Source: JAIWNK01 sp964453115
GTDB lineage: Bacteria > Chloroflexota > Anaerolineae > Anaerolineales > Anaerolineaceae
Assembly (NCBI GenBank): GCA_964453115.1
Contig: CAYVRT010000001.1
Span: 62,001-126,000 of the forward strand
Direction: 5' to 3'
DNA length: 64,000 nucleotides
Every line of letters begins with the position of its first letter. Within the stretch, counting starts at the first letter, position 1. The notes beneath the pieces were generated by a model. The model made no database searches, was not told the DNA's origin, and saw only the letters and a list, made by a program, of their open reading frames with translations. A program made the translations under genes and the position numbers. This document shows, one piece after another, positions 39,082 to 48,005 of the stretch.

Positions 39082-40205
39082 ATCCACCAACCCAGGTAGA
39101 GAAAAATCGGCCAGACATCAGCCGGGGGATAGGAGAGGCCAAGGATGAAAGCCAGCCAGGTGCAGGCCAGCATTGCCCACCACCAGATGCGCTGTTGGGG
39201 GTGTGAGCGCAGGGTGCTGACGCCCCACAGTGCAAAGGGCAGCAGAAAGGCGTTTTGTTCGTAGGCCATGCCATGTGGGTGAAAGAGGAATGTGATTAAC
39301 CCAGCCCATGAGAAGAGGAGCAATAGGGAGCCCCTTTGCTGAGAGAAGGAATGCATTAACCGGATACTGAGCAGGATGGCCGCCAGGGCGCTGCCAATGA
39401 GCAGGGTGCTGCGCAGAACAGATGGTAGAAACGGAAACGCCAGGGTGATGACAGGCTGACTTTGCACATAGGCCGCGTATTCGATGATGCGCGTGGCCCA
39501 TTGCATGGGCCAGCCTGGAGCCAGTAACCAGCCCAGCCCGGCCCATAACAGAACGCTGATAGGCAGGCTTAGCAATAGAGGGGTATATTTGCGCTGCATG
39601 GCAAATAAGAGAATCAAGAGCAAGAAGGCCCAGACGAATTGAGGTTTGATGGTGATCCAACCCAGCAGCAGGCCAAAAGCAATTTGCGTATTGTGTGAGG
39701 GTGTTTTTTCCACACAGAAGCGGTAAAAGGTGAGCAGGATGAGGCTGATTGGGATGGAAAAATTACCCAGTAAAAGCCCAAAGCTGACGGGGTAAAAGAA
39801 GAGGAAAGAAATGATTAGCCAGGTTGGAGCGTTGCGGAAACTGATACGCCAGATAACCAGTACGGCAATTAGCAGTGTTGCAAGCCAGGCGGCCTGTGCC
39901 CAATCGAATGGCAGCCAGAGGACAGGCAGGAGGACAAGCAGGCTATAAGGTGGGTAGGCAAAGGCAAGTTGATCTTCGCCAGGGCGGGCCGGGCGCCCAA
40001 GGATTCCGATTTGGCTTTGCAGGGTGACTTCGGCGCTGTAGGGGTTTTGGCCTTGTAATGCAGCCCGTCCAGCAACCCAAAAAGTGTAAAAATCGGCCCC
40101 CAAAGGGTTGTTTTGGGTAATGGCATGTAAGCCCGTTGTCAGAGCAAGCAGGAGTGCAGCCAGGAAGAGGACAATCAGGAGGGGGCGGGCGGCGGGGTAG
40201 GACAT
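39060..40205 (-). CDS. GT87-like (DUF2029) membrane glycosyltransferase, copy 3
   Basis: A 381-residue polytopic protein. PLGADFYTFWVAGRAALQGQ then NPYSAEVTLQSQIGILGRPA and LAFAYPPYSLL repeat the pattern of the following gene. ATG 40205 (MSYPAARPLLIV) overlaps the stop of the short upstream gene as TAATG, so translational coupling is likely; the long upstream frame is not coding. The tandem arrangement points to gene duplication and a role in cell-envelope glycan or glycolipid synthesis. Confidence 0.8.
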   Translation of the reverse strand: MSYPAARPLLIVLFLAALLLALTTGLHAITQNNPLGADFYTFWVAGRAALQGQNPYSAEVTLQSQIGILGRPARPGEDQLAFAYPPYSLLVLLPVLWLPFDWAQAAWLATLLIAVLVIWRISFRNAPTWLIISFLFFYPVSFGLLLGNFSIPISLILLTFYRFCVEKTPSHNTQIAFGLLLGWITIKPQFVWAFLLLILLFAMQRKYTPLLLSLPISVLLWAGLGWLLAPGWPMQWATRIIEYAAYVQSQPVITLAFPFLPSVLRSTLLIGSALAAILLSIRLMHSFSQQRGSLLLLFSWAGLITFLFHPHGMAYEQNAFLLPFALWGVSTLRSHPQQRIWWWAMLACTWLAFILGLSYPPADVWPIFLYLGWWIWLFRRR

Positions 40206-40426
40206 TACAGCGAGGGGAAGGCCCGGTGCAGGATGTTGAGGGCAATTTGTGCCGAGCGGCGCTGTTCCAGGTGCCAGCCGGGTTCTGTGACCATGCGGCG
40301 CAGGTGGGTGCGCACAGTTTGTTGCTCGGCAGGCAGAAGGCCAGAAAAGGCAGCGCAAATTTGTGCTTCTTGGCGCGAAAGAATGGCATCCCATGTTTTT
40401 TCGAGAAAGTGTGGGTCATCGAGCAT
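40205..40426 (-). CDS. Short conserved-looking protein of unknown function
   Basis: A 73-residue soluble helical protein (MLDDPHFLEKTWDAILSRQE, then LLPAEQQTVRTHLRRMVTEP). Family not recognised. It has a strong extended -10 (TGGTATAAT) exactly six bases before its ATG and no Shine-Dalgarno sequence, which suggests a leaderless first gene of the GT87 unit. The stop and the next start overlap as TAATG. A real gene is supported by this promoter and coupling. Confidence 0.65.
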   Translation of the reverse strand: MLDDPHFLEKTWDAILSRQEAQICAAFSGLLPAEQQTVRTHLRRMVTEPGWHLEQRRSAQIALNILHRAFPSL

Positions 40427-40432
40427 GGTTCG

Positions 40433-40438
40433 ATTATA
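40433..40438 (-). promoter_or_regulatory. Extended -10 of the GT87 unit
   Basis: On the minus strand TGGTATAAT, then CGAACC and ATG. No obvious -35. It predicts transcription starting at or within a base of the start codon. Confidence 0.6.
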
Positions 40439-40505
40439 CCAAAAAGTTCTTAAACCAATCGCCCGCTGCCAGAGCAGCGGGCGAAGATTGGATTGAGGAG
40501 AAGAT

Positions 40506-42584
40506 TTATTCTTCTTCCTTGCGAGCCGCCAGTTCTTTCTGATGGGCGGCAACGATATCGGCAGTTAGATGGGGGGGAACAACCTCATAATGGTCAAATT
40601 CCATGCTAAAGATGCCGCGCCCACCGGTGATGGAACGGAGTTGCGTGGTGTAGCGCAACATTTCGGCTAGCGGGACATGGGCAGTGACAATGGAGCGACC
40701 ATGTTCGGTTTCCATGCCCTGAATGCGTGCCCGGCGGGTGTTCATGTCGCCCATCACGTCGCCCATGTTTGCCTCGGGAACGGTCACGCGCACAAGCATG
40801 ATTGGTTCAAGTAGCACAGGGCCAGCATCTTTGAATGCCAGCTTGAAGGCCTCGCGCCCGGCAATTTCAAAGGCAACGGGTTTTGAGTCAACCGGGTGTT
40901 CTTTACCGTCATAGACTGAGACTTTGACGCCAAAGACAGGATACCCTGCCAGGACGCCTTCTTTCATCACGCTTTGAATGCCTTTGGTGATGGAGTTTGC
41001 GTAGCTTTGCGAGATGGCGCCACCAAAAACATCCCAGGAGAACTCAAAATCTTTATCGGCGATGGATTCAACGCGCAGAGCCACTTCACCAAATTGACCC
41101 GAGCCACCGGTTTGTTTCTTGTGGCGGTAGGTGGCTTCGCCCTTGCGGGTGATCGTTTCTTTATAGGAGACTCTTGGTTCTTCGGTTGTCAGGCCAACCT
41201 GCAAACGGCTTTCGGCGCGGCGGATGACGACTTCGATGTGCTGATCGCCCATGCCTTGCAGAATGGTTTGCCCTGTGGCCGGATCCATATACCAGGAGAG
41301 CGTCATGTCTTCTTCGCAGAGACGGGTGAGGGAAGGGCTGATTTTGGCTGAGTCGGCCTGCGTTTTGGGAGAGACGGCCACGCGGTAGAGTGCGTTGGGA
41401 TATTCGGGGATGGGCAGTGTGGCAGCATGGGTGCGGTCGCAGAGTGTGTTGCCGGTTGCGGTTTCAGAGAGTTTGGGAACGATGCCAATATCGCCGGTGT
41501 GGATAATTTTGGCGGTGATGGTTTCTTTGCCGCGCGGAATGCTGACTGTGCCGATTCGCTCTTCGATGTTCTTGGCAGAGTTCCAAACCCGAGTGTCGGA
41601 GGTGAAGACGCCAGAATAGACGCGGAAGAAGGTTTGCTTGCCAACAAAGGGATCAGCAGTTGTTTTCCAAACATAGGCGACCAATGGGCCAGAATCGGAA
41701 GCGGAGATGGTTTGCTCGCCATCTTTGCCGGTGACGGTGATGGTGCTGGTTTCGGCGGGGGAGGGCAGCAGGGCGAGGATGGCATCCAGCAGGGGTTGCA
41801 GACCAATTTCGGAAGCGCCAGCAGAAACCAGGACGGGGATGAAGGAGCCGGAGCGCATGACACTGCGCAGGCCGCGGAGAATTTCTTCTGTGTCTAATTC
41901 ACCGGCCTCAAAATACTTTTCCATCAGTGCATCTTCGCCTTCAGCTGCGGCTTCAACGAGCTTCAGGTGCGCTTCTTCAGCTGCGGCTTTGTATTCGGCG
42001 GGGATATCAACAATGGTTTTGCCATCTCCCTTATAGGCTTTCATGGTAAGCAGGTCAATCACGCCTTGGAAGGCCGATTTTTCACCCCAGGGGAGCTGAA
42101 TGGGCAGCAAACGTACTTCGCTGTTGTATTCCTGAATGGAAGCAAGCGCCTTCTGGAAGTTGGCGTTTTCGCGTTCCATTTTGTTGATGATCATCAACCG
42201 GGGCAGTTTGAAGCGATCGCAATAGCTCCAGGCAATCTCGGTGCCAACTTCAAGGCCAGCTACTGAGTCCACCAGCAGGATGGCGCCATCAGCCACACGG
42301 AGGGCAGAGATGACTTCGCCAATAAAGTCATTGTACCCGGGGGTGTCGAGTAGGTTAATTTTGACATTCTTGTACTCGACAGGGATGACGGTGGTGTACA
42401 GGGAAATGCCACGTCGAACTTCTTCTTCGTCATAATCTGAGGCGGTGGTGCCGTCTTCGATTTTGCCGAGGCGGGTGGTGGCGCCGGTGAAGTGCAACAA
42501 GGCTTCCGCCAGCATGGTTTTGCCAGAGCTGCCGTGACCGGCGAGGGCAACGTTACGGATGGACTCGGAGGTATACTCTTTCAT
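40506..42584 (-). CDS. Elongation factor G paralogue (EF-G-like)
   Basis: A 692-residue translational GTPase. G1 GHGSSGKT (16-23), G3 DTPGY (80-84) and G4 NKME (134-137) are present; domains II to V follow in EF-G order, with KQTGGSGQFGEVALRVE in domain IV. G1 reads GHGSSGKT rather than the GHVDAGKT of canonical EF-G, and the sequence groups by eye with the EF-G-like paralogues (fusA2 type) whose role is not settled (hibernation, recycling or stress). Canonical EF-G was not seen in the window. A strong promoter precedes it. Confidence 0.88.
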   Translation of the reverse strand: MKEYTSESIRNVALAGHGSSGKTMLAEALLHFTGATTRLGKIEDGTTASDYDEEEVRRGISLYTTVIPVEYKNVKINLLDTPGYNDFIGEVISALRVADGAILLVDSVAGLEVGTEIAWSYCDRFKLPRLMIINKMERENANFQKALASIQEYNSEVRLLPIQLPWGEKSAFQGVIDLLTMKAYKGDGKTIVDIPAEYKAAAEEAHLKLVEAAAEGEDALMEKYFEAGELDTEEILRGLRSVMRSGSFIPVLVSAGASEIGLQPLLDAILALLPSPAETSTITVTGKDGEQTISASDSGPLVAYVWKTTADPFVGKQTFFRVYSGVFTSDTRVWNSAKNIEERIGTVSIPRGKETITAKIIHTGDIGIVPKLSETATGNTLCDRTHAATLPIPEYPNALYRVAVSPKTQADSAKISPSLTRLCEEDMTLSWYMDPATGQTILQGMGDQHIEVVIRRAESRLQVGLTTEEPRVSYKETITRKGEATYRHKKQTGGSGQFGEVALRVESIADKDFEFSWDVFGGAISQSYANSITKGIQSVMKEGVLAGYPVFGVKVSVYDGKEHPVDSKPVAFEIAGREAFKLAFKDAGPVLLEPIMLVRVTVPEANMGDVMGDMNTRRARIQGMETEHGRSIVTAHVPLAEMLRYTTQLRSITGGRGIFSMEFDHYEVVPPHLTADIVAAHQKELAARKEEE

Positions 42585-42628
42585 GAAAGGACCCTTCTAT
42601 AGGAAGATGGTGATTAAGCCGAAATCTT

Positions 42629-42657
42629 ATTTTAAATGAGGATTGTCTGTTTGTCAA
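42629..42657 (-). promoter_or_regulatory. Sigma-70-type promoter of the EF-G-like gene
   Basis: On the minus strand a perfect TTGACA (42652-42657), a 17-base spacer and TAAAAT (42629-42634). A second extended -10, TGGTATAAT, lies further upstream (42693-42698) and may be an additional start. Confidence 0.7.
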
Positions 42658-42728
42658 AAGTTTCCCGCGAAAACTTGTTGGCAAACAGGCCTATTATACC
42701 ATAAGGAAAGATTGAGGGCTGGATTTTC

Positions 42729-42756
42729 TTGACAGTTGAATGACTTTTAGTATACT
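42729..42756 (+). promoter_or_regulatory. Promoter of the 42.8-kb lipoprotein unit
   Basis: A perfect TTGACA (42729-42734), a 16-base spacer and TATACT (42751-42756). It is divergent from the EF-G-like promoter. Confidence 0.65.
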
Positions 42757-42790
42757 CAATGTAGAATCAATTTAAGGATGAGTGGACAAA

Positions 42791-43045
42791 ATGAAGCGAG
42801 ATGATTTGCTAAACATTTTGACGATTGTTGTGTTGGTGGCAACGGTGGTGGTGGCAATTGTGCTGCTTTCTATTTTCAGCAATCCCAATTCAACGCTGAA
42901 TCCATTCAAGCCGCCAACTCTGCCGCCGCCCCTGGTTTTGCCAACCGCAACACCGACCCCCAAACAATTGCCGCCAATCTGGACTCCAACTTCGCCAGCT
43001 GCACAGCCGCGCTCCTGGTTACCTGACTCGACGCCCATGCCCTGA
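42791..43045 (+). CDS. Small Pro/Thr-rich membrane protein
   Basis: An 84-residue protein with one transmembrane helix (about 7-30, LLNILTIVVLVATVVVAIVL) and an extracytoplasmic tail that is mostly Pro, Thr, Leu and Ser. No family was recognised. ATG 42791 is chosen over GTG 42782 because GAGTGG lies six bases upstream; either start is possible. The stop lies one base before the next gene. Such low-complexity tails are common in Chloroflexota surface proteins. Confidence 0.65.
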   Translation: MKRDDLLNILTIVVLVATVVVAIVLLSIFSNPNSTLNPFKPPTLPPPLVLPTATPTPKQLPPIWTPTSPAAQPRSWLPDSTPMP

Positions 43046-43046
43046 G

Positions 43047-43604
43047 ATGTATCTGCGGTTGTTGACTGTCTTGGGCGTGTTGGTCTTTTTGGCGGGTTGC
43101 GTTTTACTGCCTCCTCAGGTTATGCCGACCTCAACGCCAGGCATCACGCTTACCCCGACGGATGATCTGCGCACACCTTGCGCGTTTATGTGGGCAACGC
43201 GCGCTTTGCCTGAGGAGACCGAGACGGCGCAGGCGCGTCTGGAGGATGCCGGTTTTGGGCATGTCAAGGTTGATGTGCGAGCTTTTGGCGAAGATTGTGT
43301 GGTTGCAGGTGGGGGGGTGCGTTCGTTTGGGGTGATGAGTATTGACCTGCGGCTGGTCATTGATTGGCAGGATTTTAATGATGCGCAGGGGATGGGGGAT
43401 TTGCTGGCACAGGTCTTGCCGGTTTTAATTGACGCTCCAGATGGAAGCTATCCAAAGCGCCTGGGGATTGTGGATGTGTTCTTTGGCCCAGACCTGTTGA
43501 AAGATGGCTTGTGGGTGCATTTTGAGGCGGATACTGCACGACAAGCGTTGGCGCAGGGGCTGCATGGTGAAGAATTGTTCCAGGTGTTACAAGGTGGCAA
43601 TTAG
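43047..43604 (+). CDS. Lipoprotein of unknown function
   Basis: A 185-residue exported protein with a lipobox (VLVFLAGC, acceptor Cys about 18), a Pro/Thr linker and a mature domain of about 140 residues (ARLEDAGFGHVKVDVRAFGE; LGIVDVFFGPDLLKDGLWVH). No family was recognised. It starts one base after the small membrane protein and ends four bases into the convergent GNAT gene. The unit appears to be a two-gene envelope operon. Confidence 0.72.
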   Translation: MYLRLLTVLGVLVFLAGCVLLPPQVMPTSTPGITLTPTDDLRTPCAFMWATRALPEETETAQARLEDAGFGHVKVDVRAFGEDCVVAGGGVRSFGVMSIDLRLVIDWQDFNDAQGMGDLLAQVLPVLIDAPDGSYPKRLGIVDVFFGPDLLKDGLWVHFEADTARQALAQGLHGEELFQVLQGGN

Positions 43605-44149
43605 CACTGCTTGATTTGTTTTTCCATACGCCAGGCTGGTTCTTGCATGTTGTGATGTTTTCCATGTTCATCTATGTAGGACCAGATACCCGGGTCTTCA
43701 CCAACGCAATGAAAGCCAAGCCGTTGATATAAGCGGTAGGCGGCGGTGTTAATTTGAGCAACATTGAGGGTTAACCAACAGAAATGGTTGGCAATCAGGT
43801 CACTTTCGATTGTGTGCAGAATTTGACTGCCAATGCCGCAATTTCGGTAGGCTGGGCGAACGCGAAAACCGTAAAAATAGGCCCGGTCGTAGCCATTGGC
43901 AAGCTCGGGATAATCGCAATTGAGCTGAATGAAGGCCTGCCCAATAATTCTTTTTCCGGGCAGTTCGGCCAGCCAGAGACGGCTGAGACCAATTCGTGAA
44001 CGCTCAAATGCCTGGCTGTAAAGATGGCGAAAGTGTGTGTATTCGCCTTCCCATTCCAGAGAGGGCAGGTCAGCCCGGGTGACCTGGCGGATGATGACTT
44101 GCTCAGTCCAGGCTGGGGCGCGAAGAGAGGTTGGGTGGGGTGTTTCCAT
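43601..44149 (-). CDS. GNAT-family N-acetyltransferase
   Basis: A 182-residue acetyl-CoA-dependent acyltransferase. Motif A (FRVRPAYRNCGIGSQIL), with the pyrophosphate-binding RxxGxG-like loop, is followed by motif B NTAAYRLYQRLGFHCVGED, the usual GNAT C-terminal half. Substrate unknown. The start lies inside the 3' end of the cca gene (47-base overlap), and the stop overlaps the convergent lipoprotein gene by four bases. It is probably co-transcribed with cca. Confidence 0.85.
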   Translation of the reverse strand: METPHPTSLRAPAWTEQVIIRQVTRADLPSLEWEGEYTHFRHLYSQAFERSRIGLSRLWLAELPGKRIIGQAFIQLNCDYPELANGYDRAYFYGFRVRPAYRNCGIGSQILHTIESDLIANHFCWLTLNVAQINTAAYRLYQRLGFHCVGEDPGIWSYIDEHGKHHNMQEPAWRMEKQIKQC

Positions 44150-46790
44150 ACGATGCTGAATCGGTTAACAAGGTTTGTAGGAGGGCTTCTTCATCGGCCT
44201 GGCTGTGAAGGACGCCATCCAGATGTGCGTTGCGCAGTGTATTCAGAATGGCGGTGTAGCGCGGGCCGGGGGGCAATCCCAGAGCCTGGAGTTGAGCTGC
44301 GGTTGTGAAGGGTTGGATATGTTGCCATTCGGTTTGGCAATGGTGCAACAAGGCGCGACCTTCGGCGGTTGGGATGAGGAGATAGAGTGCGTACAATGCG
44401 GCAGTTGGAGCATCCTTGAGCTGGGCATAGGCCTGGCTGGGAGGCTGTGCCAGCAGGCTGGGAAATTGCTGCCAGAGTTTGGCTGTGATTTGGATTGCAA
44501 GGCGCAATGGACGCGAGAACTTGAGACGCAGCGAGATTTCAACGATTGCTTCAAGTGGCAAAGTTGCTAACCAAATCAGATATGCCATGAGGCGGGACGA
44601 GGGTTGTCCGCTGGTGCTGGGTGGCAATTGCCAGCCAGCAGGAGGTGAAGAGTGGAGCGCCTTGTGCAAGGCAGTGCTTAAGGTGGGTTGCCAGGTGAGG
44701 GCTGGATGGATGGGGCTTAGCAGGTCGAGCTGTTGGAGGCGTTCCAGCATGGCGGCGGGGCGCTGTTCAGCGAAAATCAGGTCAAATTCGTGGCGCAGAC
44801 GGTCGCCAGAGAGCTGCCGCAGCAAGTCGCGCGCCTCATCCATTAATTGCAGTGTGCGTTGTTCAATGGTAAAGCCAAAGCGTTGCTCAAAGCGCACAGC
44901 ACGCAACATGCGGGTCGGGTCATCTACGAAAGAGAGTGAATGCAGGACGCGTACTTGCCCTTTGCGTAAATCGTTTAAGCCGCCCCAATAGTCATACAAA
45001 TCGCCATAGTGACGACCATCAAGACGCAGTGCCAGGGTGTTGATGGTGAAGTCGCGACGGTGCAAGTCGAGCTTGATGCTGCTGCGCTCAACGGTGGGGA
45101 GGGCTGTTGGGTGGTCGTAAAATTCGGTGCGGGCGCTGATCAGGTCCAGGCTTTCGGGCAGACGGTCTGGATCACTGGCGTGGTGTAATTGAGCAAGCAG
45201 ACTGGGACGAACTTCAGCAATTTGCCATTTGGCAGTGCCAAAGCGGCTGTGGGTGATCAATCGTCCACCAAACTGTTTGCAAAGGCTGTGTGCCAGGGCG
45301 ATGGCATCTCCTTCAATGACAATATCAAAATCGAGGCTGGGGCGTTCGAGCAGAAGGTCGCGCACAAAGCCGCCAACAATATAGGCGGGTAGGTTGAGGG
45401 CCTGTGCCTGGGCTGCAATTTGCTGCAAAAGGGCAAGATGGGCCGGTGGCAGGGCGGTTTCGAGCTGCTTGCTCAGGTTTTGTCGTCCGGGCAGGTTGGT
45501 GCTGCTGTGTCCTAGCGTTTTGAGCAGGTCGGTGCGGGTGACAATGCCAAGTAGTTTGCCAGTTTGTGGGTCAGTAACCGGCACTTGTCCCCATCCGGTG
45601 CTGGACATGAGCCGTTGTAGGGCCTCAATTGGTTCATGCGGCGAGATTTGGATTTCGCCGGCCTCCATCAGGCTGGAGACGGGGAGGTTGAGTTTGTGTG
45701 TCAGCGCTCGGTCTACGGCGCGGCGGGTGAGCAACCCGATCACTTTGCCGTGTTGCATGATAGGGTAGCCTTCGTATCCATAGCGCTGCATTAATTCCGC
45801 CGCTTTTTGGACCGGGGTTTCGGGCGTCAGGGTGAGTGGGCGGCTCGACATGATTTGCCCAACTGTGATGGAGGGGCGAACAATTAGCGGCAATTGTTGG
45901 AGAATTTCGCTTTGCACTTTTTGTAGTGTCGGATGGCCCTCTATGACTTTGAGCAGCGCTGAAGCAGCGCGCGGATGTCCGCCGCCGCCGAATTGTTTGA
46001 GCAGTTGGGCAACGTTAACCTGGTCGCTTGTTGAGCGGGAAACGATGCGGATGCCTTCGGTGGTTCGCACAATGAGAAATAATGCATCCGGGTCAAGCAG
46101 GTCGCGTAGTTTATGTGCAATGCTTGAGATTTCCTCTGTCATCTCAAGTGCTTCGACAGCTGAGACGAGAATTTGCTGGCTGTGGATAGTGAAGGTTTGG
46201 GCGGTATTCATCAGCTGATTGTAGATCTCGCGTTGCGCTGAAGAAAGCGGCGGGTCGAGGAAATCGGCCAGTAAACTCAGGCTAGCACCTTGTTCAAGCA
46301 GGTAGGCGGCTGCGCGCACGTCTCGTGGCGTGGTGCTGACATAGGTTAGCGATCCGGTGTCTTCATAGATGCCAAGCAGCAACAGGGTTGCCTGGACGAG
46401 TGTTAGGCTGCTGTTGTGTTCGCGCAACAATTCAACAAAGCGGGTGGTGCATGCGCCAACTGTCTCGGTGCTGACCGTCCAATCTGGGGAGAGATCGGAG
46501 CGCAATGGGTGATGGTCTATAACGTAGACTCGCGAACCAGGGTGCAGCCCTTTGAGTGTGGTGAGCGATTGCGTGTCTACCAGGGTGACAATTTGAATCG
46601 GGTTGCCGGGCGGTAGGTCGCGCGCCTCATAAAAGGGCAGCTCGGAGCTATAGAGGTTGAGAAAGGAACGAACATTGCGATTCATGCGACGTGGCAAGAC
46701 CGGGATGGCATGTTCGCTTCGCAAAGAAGCTCCCAATAGGGCGGCAATGGCGTCAAAATCGGCTTGTTCGTGGGTTAAAATGATATGCAT
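44103..46790 (-). CDS. tRNA nucleotidyltransferase with DHH, DHHA1 and twin CBS domains
   Basis: An 895-residue fusion. N-terminal DHH phosphoesterase (DFDA 11-14; DHH 92-94) with DHHA1 (GGGGHPRA about 268-275), two CBS domains (about 310-430) and a class II tRNA nucleotidyltransferase (GGFVRD 473-478, DFDIV 487-491, then DFTINTLALRLDG). Known in other bacteria as a tRNA CCA- or A-adding enzyme with a putative oligonucleotide phosphodiesterase part. CBS pairs usually bind adenosine nucleotides. The start codon is close to -10-like TAAAAT/TATACT boxes; no Shine-Dalgarno sequence is seen. Confidence 0.9.
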   Translation of the reverse strand: MHIILTHEQADFDAIAALLGASLRSEHAIPVLPRRMNRNVRSFLNLYSSELPFYEARDLPPGNPIQIVTLVDTQSLTTLKGLHPGSRVYVIDHHPLRSDLSPDWTVSTETVGACTTRFVELLREHNSSLTLVQATLLLLGIYEDTGSLTYVSTTPRDVRAAAYLLEQGASLSLLADFLDPPLSSAQREIYNQLMNTAQTFTIHSQQILVSAVEALEMTEEISSIAHKLRDLLDPDALFLIVRTTEGIRIVSRSTSDQVNVAQLLKQFGGGGHPRAASALLKVIEGHPTLQKVQSEILQQLPLIVRPSITVGQIMSSRPLTLTPETPVQKAAELMQRYGYEGYPIMQHGKVIGLLTRRAVDRALTHKLNLPVSSLMEAGEIQISPHEPIEALQRLMSSTGWGQVPVTDPQTGKLLGIVTRTDLLKTLGHSSTNLPGRQNLSKQLETALPPAHLALLQQIAAQAQALNLPAYIVGGFVRDLLLERPSLDFDIVIEGDAIALAHSLCKQFGGRLITHSRFGTAKWQIAEVRPSLLAQLHHASDPDRLPESLDLISARTEFYDHPTALPTVERSSIKLDLHRRDFTINTLALRLDGRHYGDLYDYWGGLNDLRKGQVRVLHSLSFVDDPTRMLRAVRFEQRFGFTIEQRTLQLMDEARDLLRQLSGDRLRHEFDLIFAEQRPAAMLERLQQLDLLSPIHPALTWQPTLSTALHKALHSSPPAGWQLPPSTSGQPSSRLMAYLIWLATLPLEAIVEISLRLKFSRPLRLAIQITAKLWQQFPSLLAQPPSQAYAQLKDAPTAALYALYLLIPTAEGRALLHHCQTEWQHIQPFTTAAQLQALGLPPGPRYTAILNTLRNAHLDGVLHSQADEEALLQTLLTDSASYGNTPPNLSSRPSLD

Positions 46791-46793
46791 GAT

Positions 46794-46819
46794 AGTATAA
46801 TTTTAGTCGCATTTTGCGA
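46794..46819. promoter_or_regulatory. Divergent promoter region with palindrome (cca / moeB-like)
   Basis: A TCGCATTTTGCGA inverted repeat (46807-46819) lies between the divergent genes, beside -10-like boxes for the minus strand (TAAAAT, TATACT at 46794-46799). It may be an operator; no binding protein can be named. Confidence 0.3.
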
Positions 46820-46855
46820 AAAAAGCACGTGTCTGCGAGAGAAAGAGGTGATGAG

Positions 46856-48004
46856 ATGTTGCCCGATTTGACACAGGAAGAATTATTGCGCTATTCTCGG
46901 CATTTGTTACTGCCAGATATTGGGTTGGCAGGTCAGCGCAAGCTGAAGGGCGCGTCGGTGCTGGTGGTTGGCAGTGGTGGGCTTGGCTCGCCGATTGCGC
47001 TGTATCTGGCTGCGGCTGGAATAGGGCGGATTGGATTGGTGGATTACGATGTTGTGGATGGTTCCAATTTGCAACGGCAGGTTATTCACAGCCGGGCAAC
47101 GGTTGGACGTGCCAAAGTTGAATCGGCGCGTGAGCGGCTGGTGGGGCTGAATGAATTTATTTGTGTAGATACATATGATGCGCTGTTTTCAGCCGAAAAT
47201 GCGGCTGAAATCGCCGCCTCATATGATATTTTGGTGGATGGGACAGATAACTTTCCCACGCGCTATTTATTAAATGATTTGGCGGTTTTCAGTGGCCGGC
47301 CTTATGTTTATGGTTCGGTGTTTCGTTTTGAGGGGCAGGTAAGCGTGTTTGATGCGCGGCGCGGGCCATGTTACCGTTGCTTGTTTGCGGAGCCGCCCCC
47401 GCCAGGGGTTTCGCCAGCCTGTGGGGAGGGGGGCGTTTTTGGTGTTTTGCCGGGGATTGTGGGAAGTTTGCAGGCCGCAGAGGTGCTGAAGCTAATTTTG
47501 GGGGTGGGCGATCCGCTAATTGGTCAATTGATGCTTTGCGATGTGTTGGATATGAGCTTTCAGAAGGTGGCGTTGCGCAAAGATCCGGGCTGTAAGGTGT
47601 GCGGAGAGCATCCTTCGGTGATGCAGTTGATGGATTATGAGGCCTTTTGTGGCGTGGGGGTGCGCGGGCAGGTTGACGCTGTGCCAGAGATGGAATGGTC
47701 GCCGCAAGAACTGGCAGAACAGATGGCAGGAGCGGAGCCGCCATTGTTGCTGGATGTTCGGGCAGAGGTGGAACGCCAGGTTTCGGAGTTCTCAGGGGCA
47801 ATCAGCATTCCATTGGAGCAACTGCGGCAGCGTTATGTGGAACTGGATGCGAGTCGTTCGGTGCTGGTTTTTTGCCGGACGGGGACGCGTTCGGCTCGCG
47901 CAGTGCAATGGTTGCGGCAAGCGGGTTTTGAGCGGGTATACCATCTGCGTGGCGGAATCAATGCCTGGGCCGAGCAGGTAGATGCAACCATGCGTCGGTA
48001 TTGA
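46856..48004 (+). CDS. MoeB/ThiF-type adenylyltransferase with rhodanese domain
   Basis: A 382-residue E1-like enzyme. N-terminal adenylation domain with VVGSGGLGSP (39-44 core), zinc cysteines in CYRC and CKVC, and the substrate loop GTDNFPTRYLLND. A C-terminal rhodanese domain carries the catalytic Cys340 (VFCRTGTRS). Such fusions adenylate and thiocarboxylate MoaD/ThiS-like sulfur carriers for molybdopterin, thiamine or related synthesis. Start ATG 46856 has AGAGGTG before it; the TTG at 46814 is rejected. The MoeA protein at the window start suggests molybdopterin as one client, but this is inference. Confidence 0.9.
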   Translation: MLPDLTQEELLRYSRHLLLPDIGLAGQRKLKGASVLVVGSGGLGSPIALYLAAAGIGRIGLVDYDVVDGSNLQRQVIHSRATVGRAKVESARERLVGLNEFICVDTYDALFSAENAAEIAASYDILVDGTDNFPTRYLLNDLAVFSGRPYVYGSVFRFEGQVSVFDARRGPCYRCLFAEPPPPGVSPACGEGGVFGVLPGIVGSLQAAEVLKLILGVGDPLIGQLMLCDVLDMSFQKVALRKDPGCKVCGEHPSVMQLMDYEAFCGVGVRGQVDAVPEMEWSPQELAEQMAGAEPPLLLDVRAEVERQVSEFSGAISIPLEQLRQRYVELDASRSVLVFCRTGTRSARAVQWLRQAGFERVYHLRGGINAWAEQVDATMRRY

Positions 48005-48005
48005 A

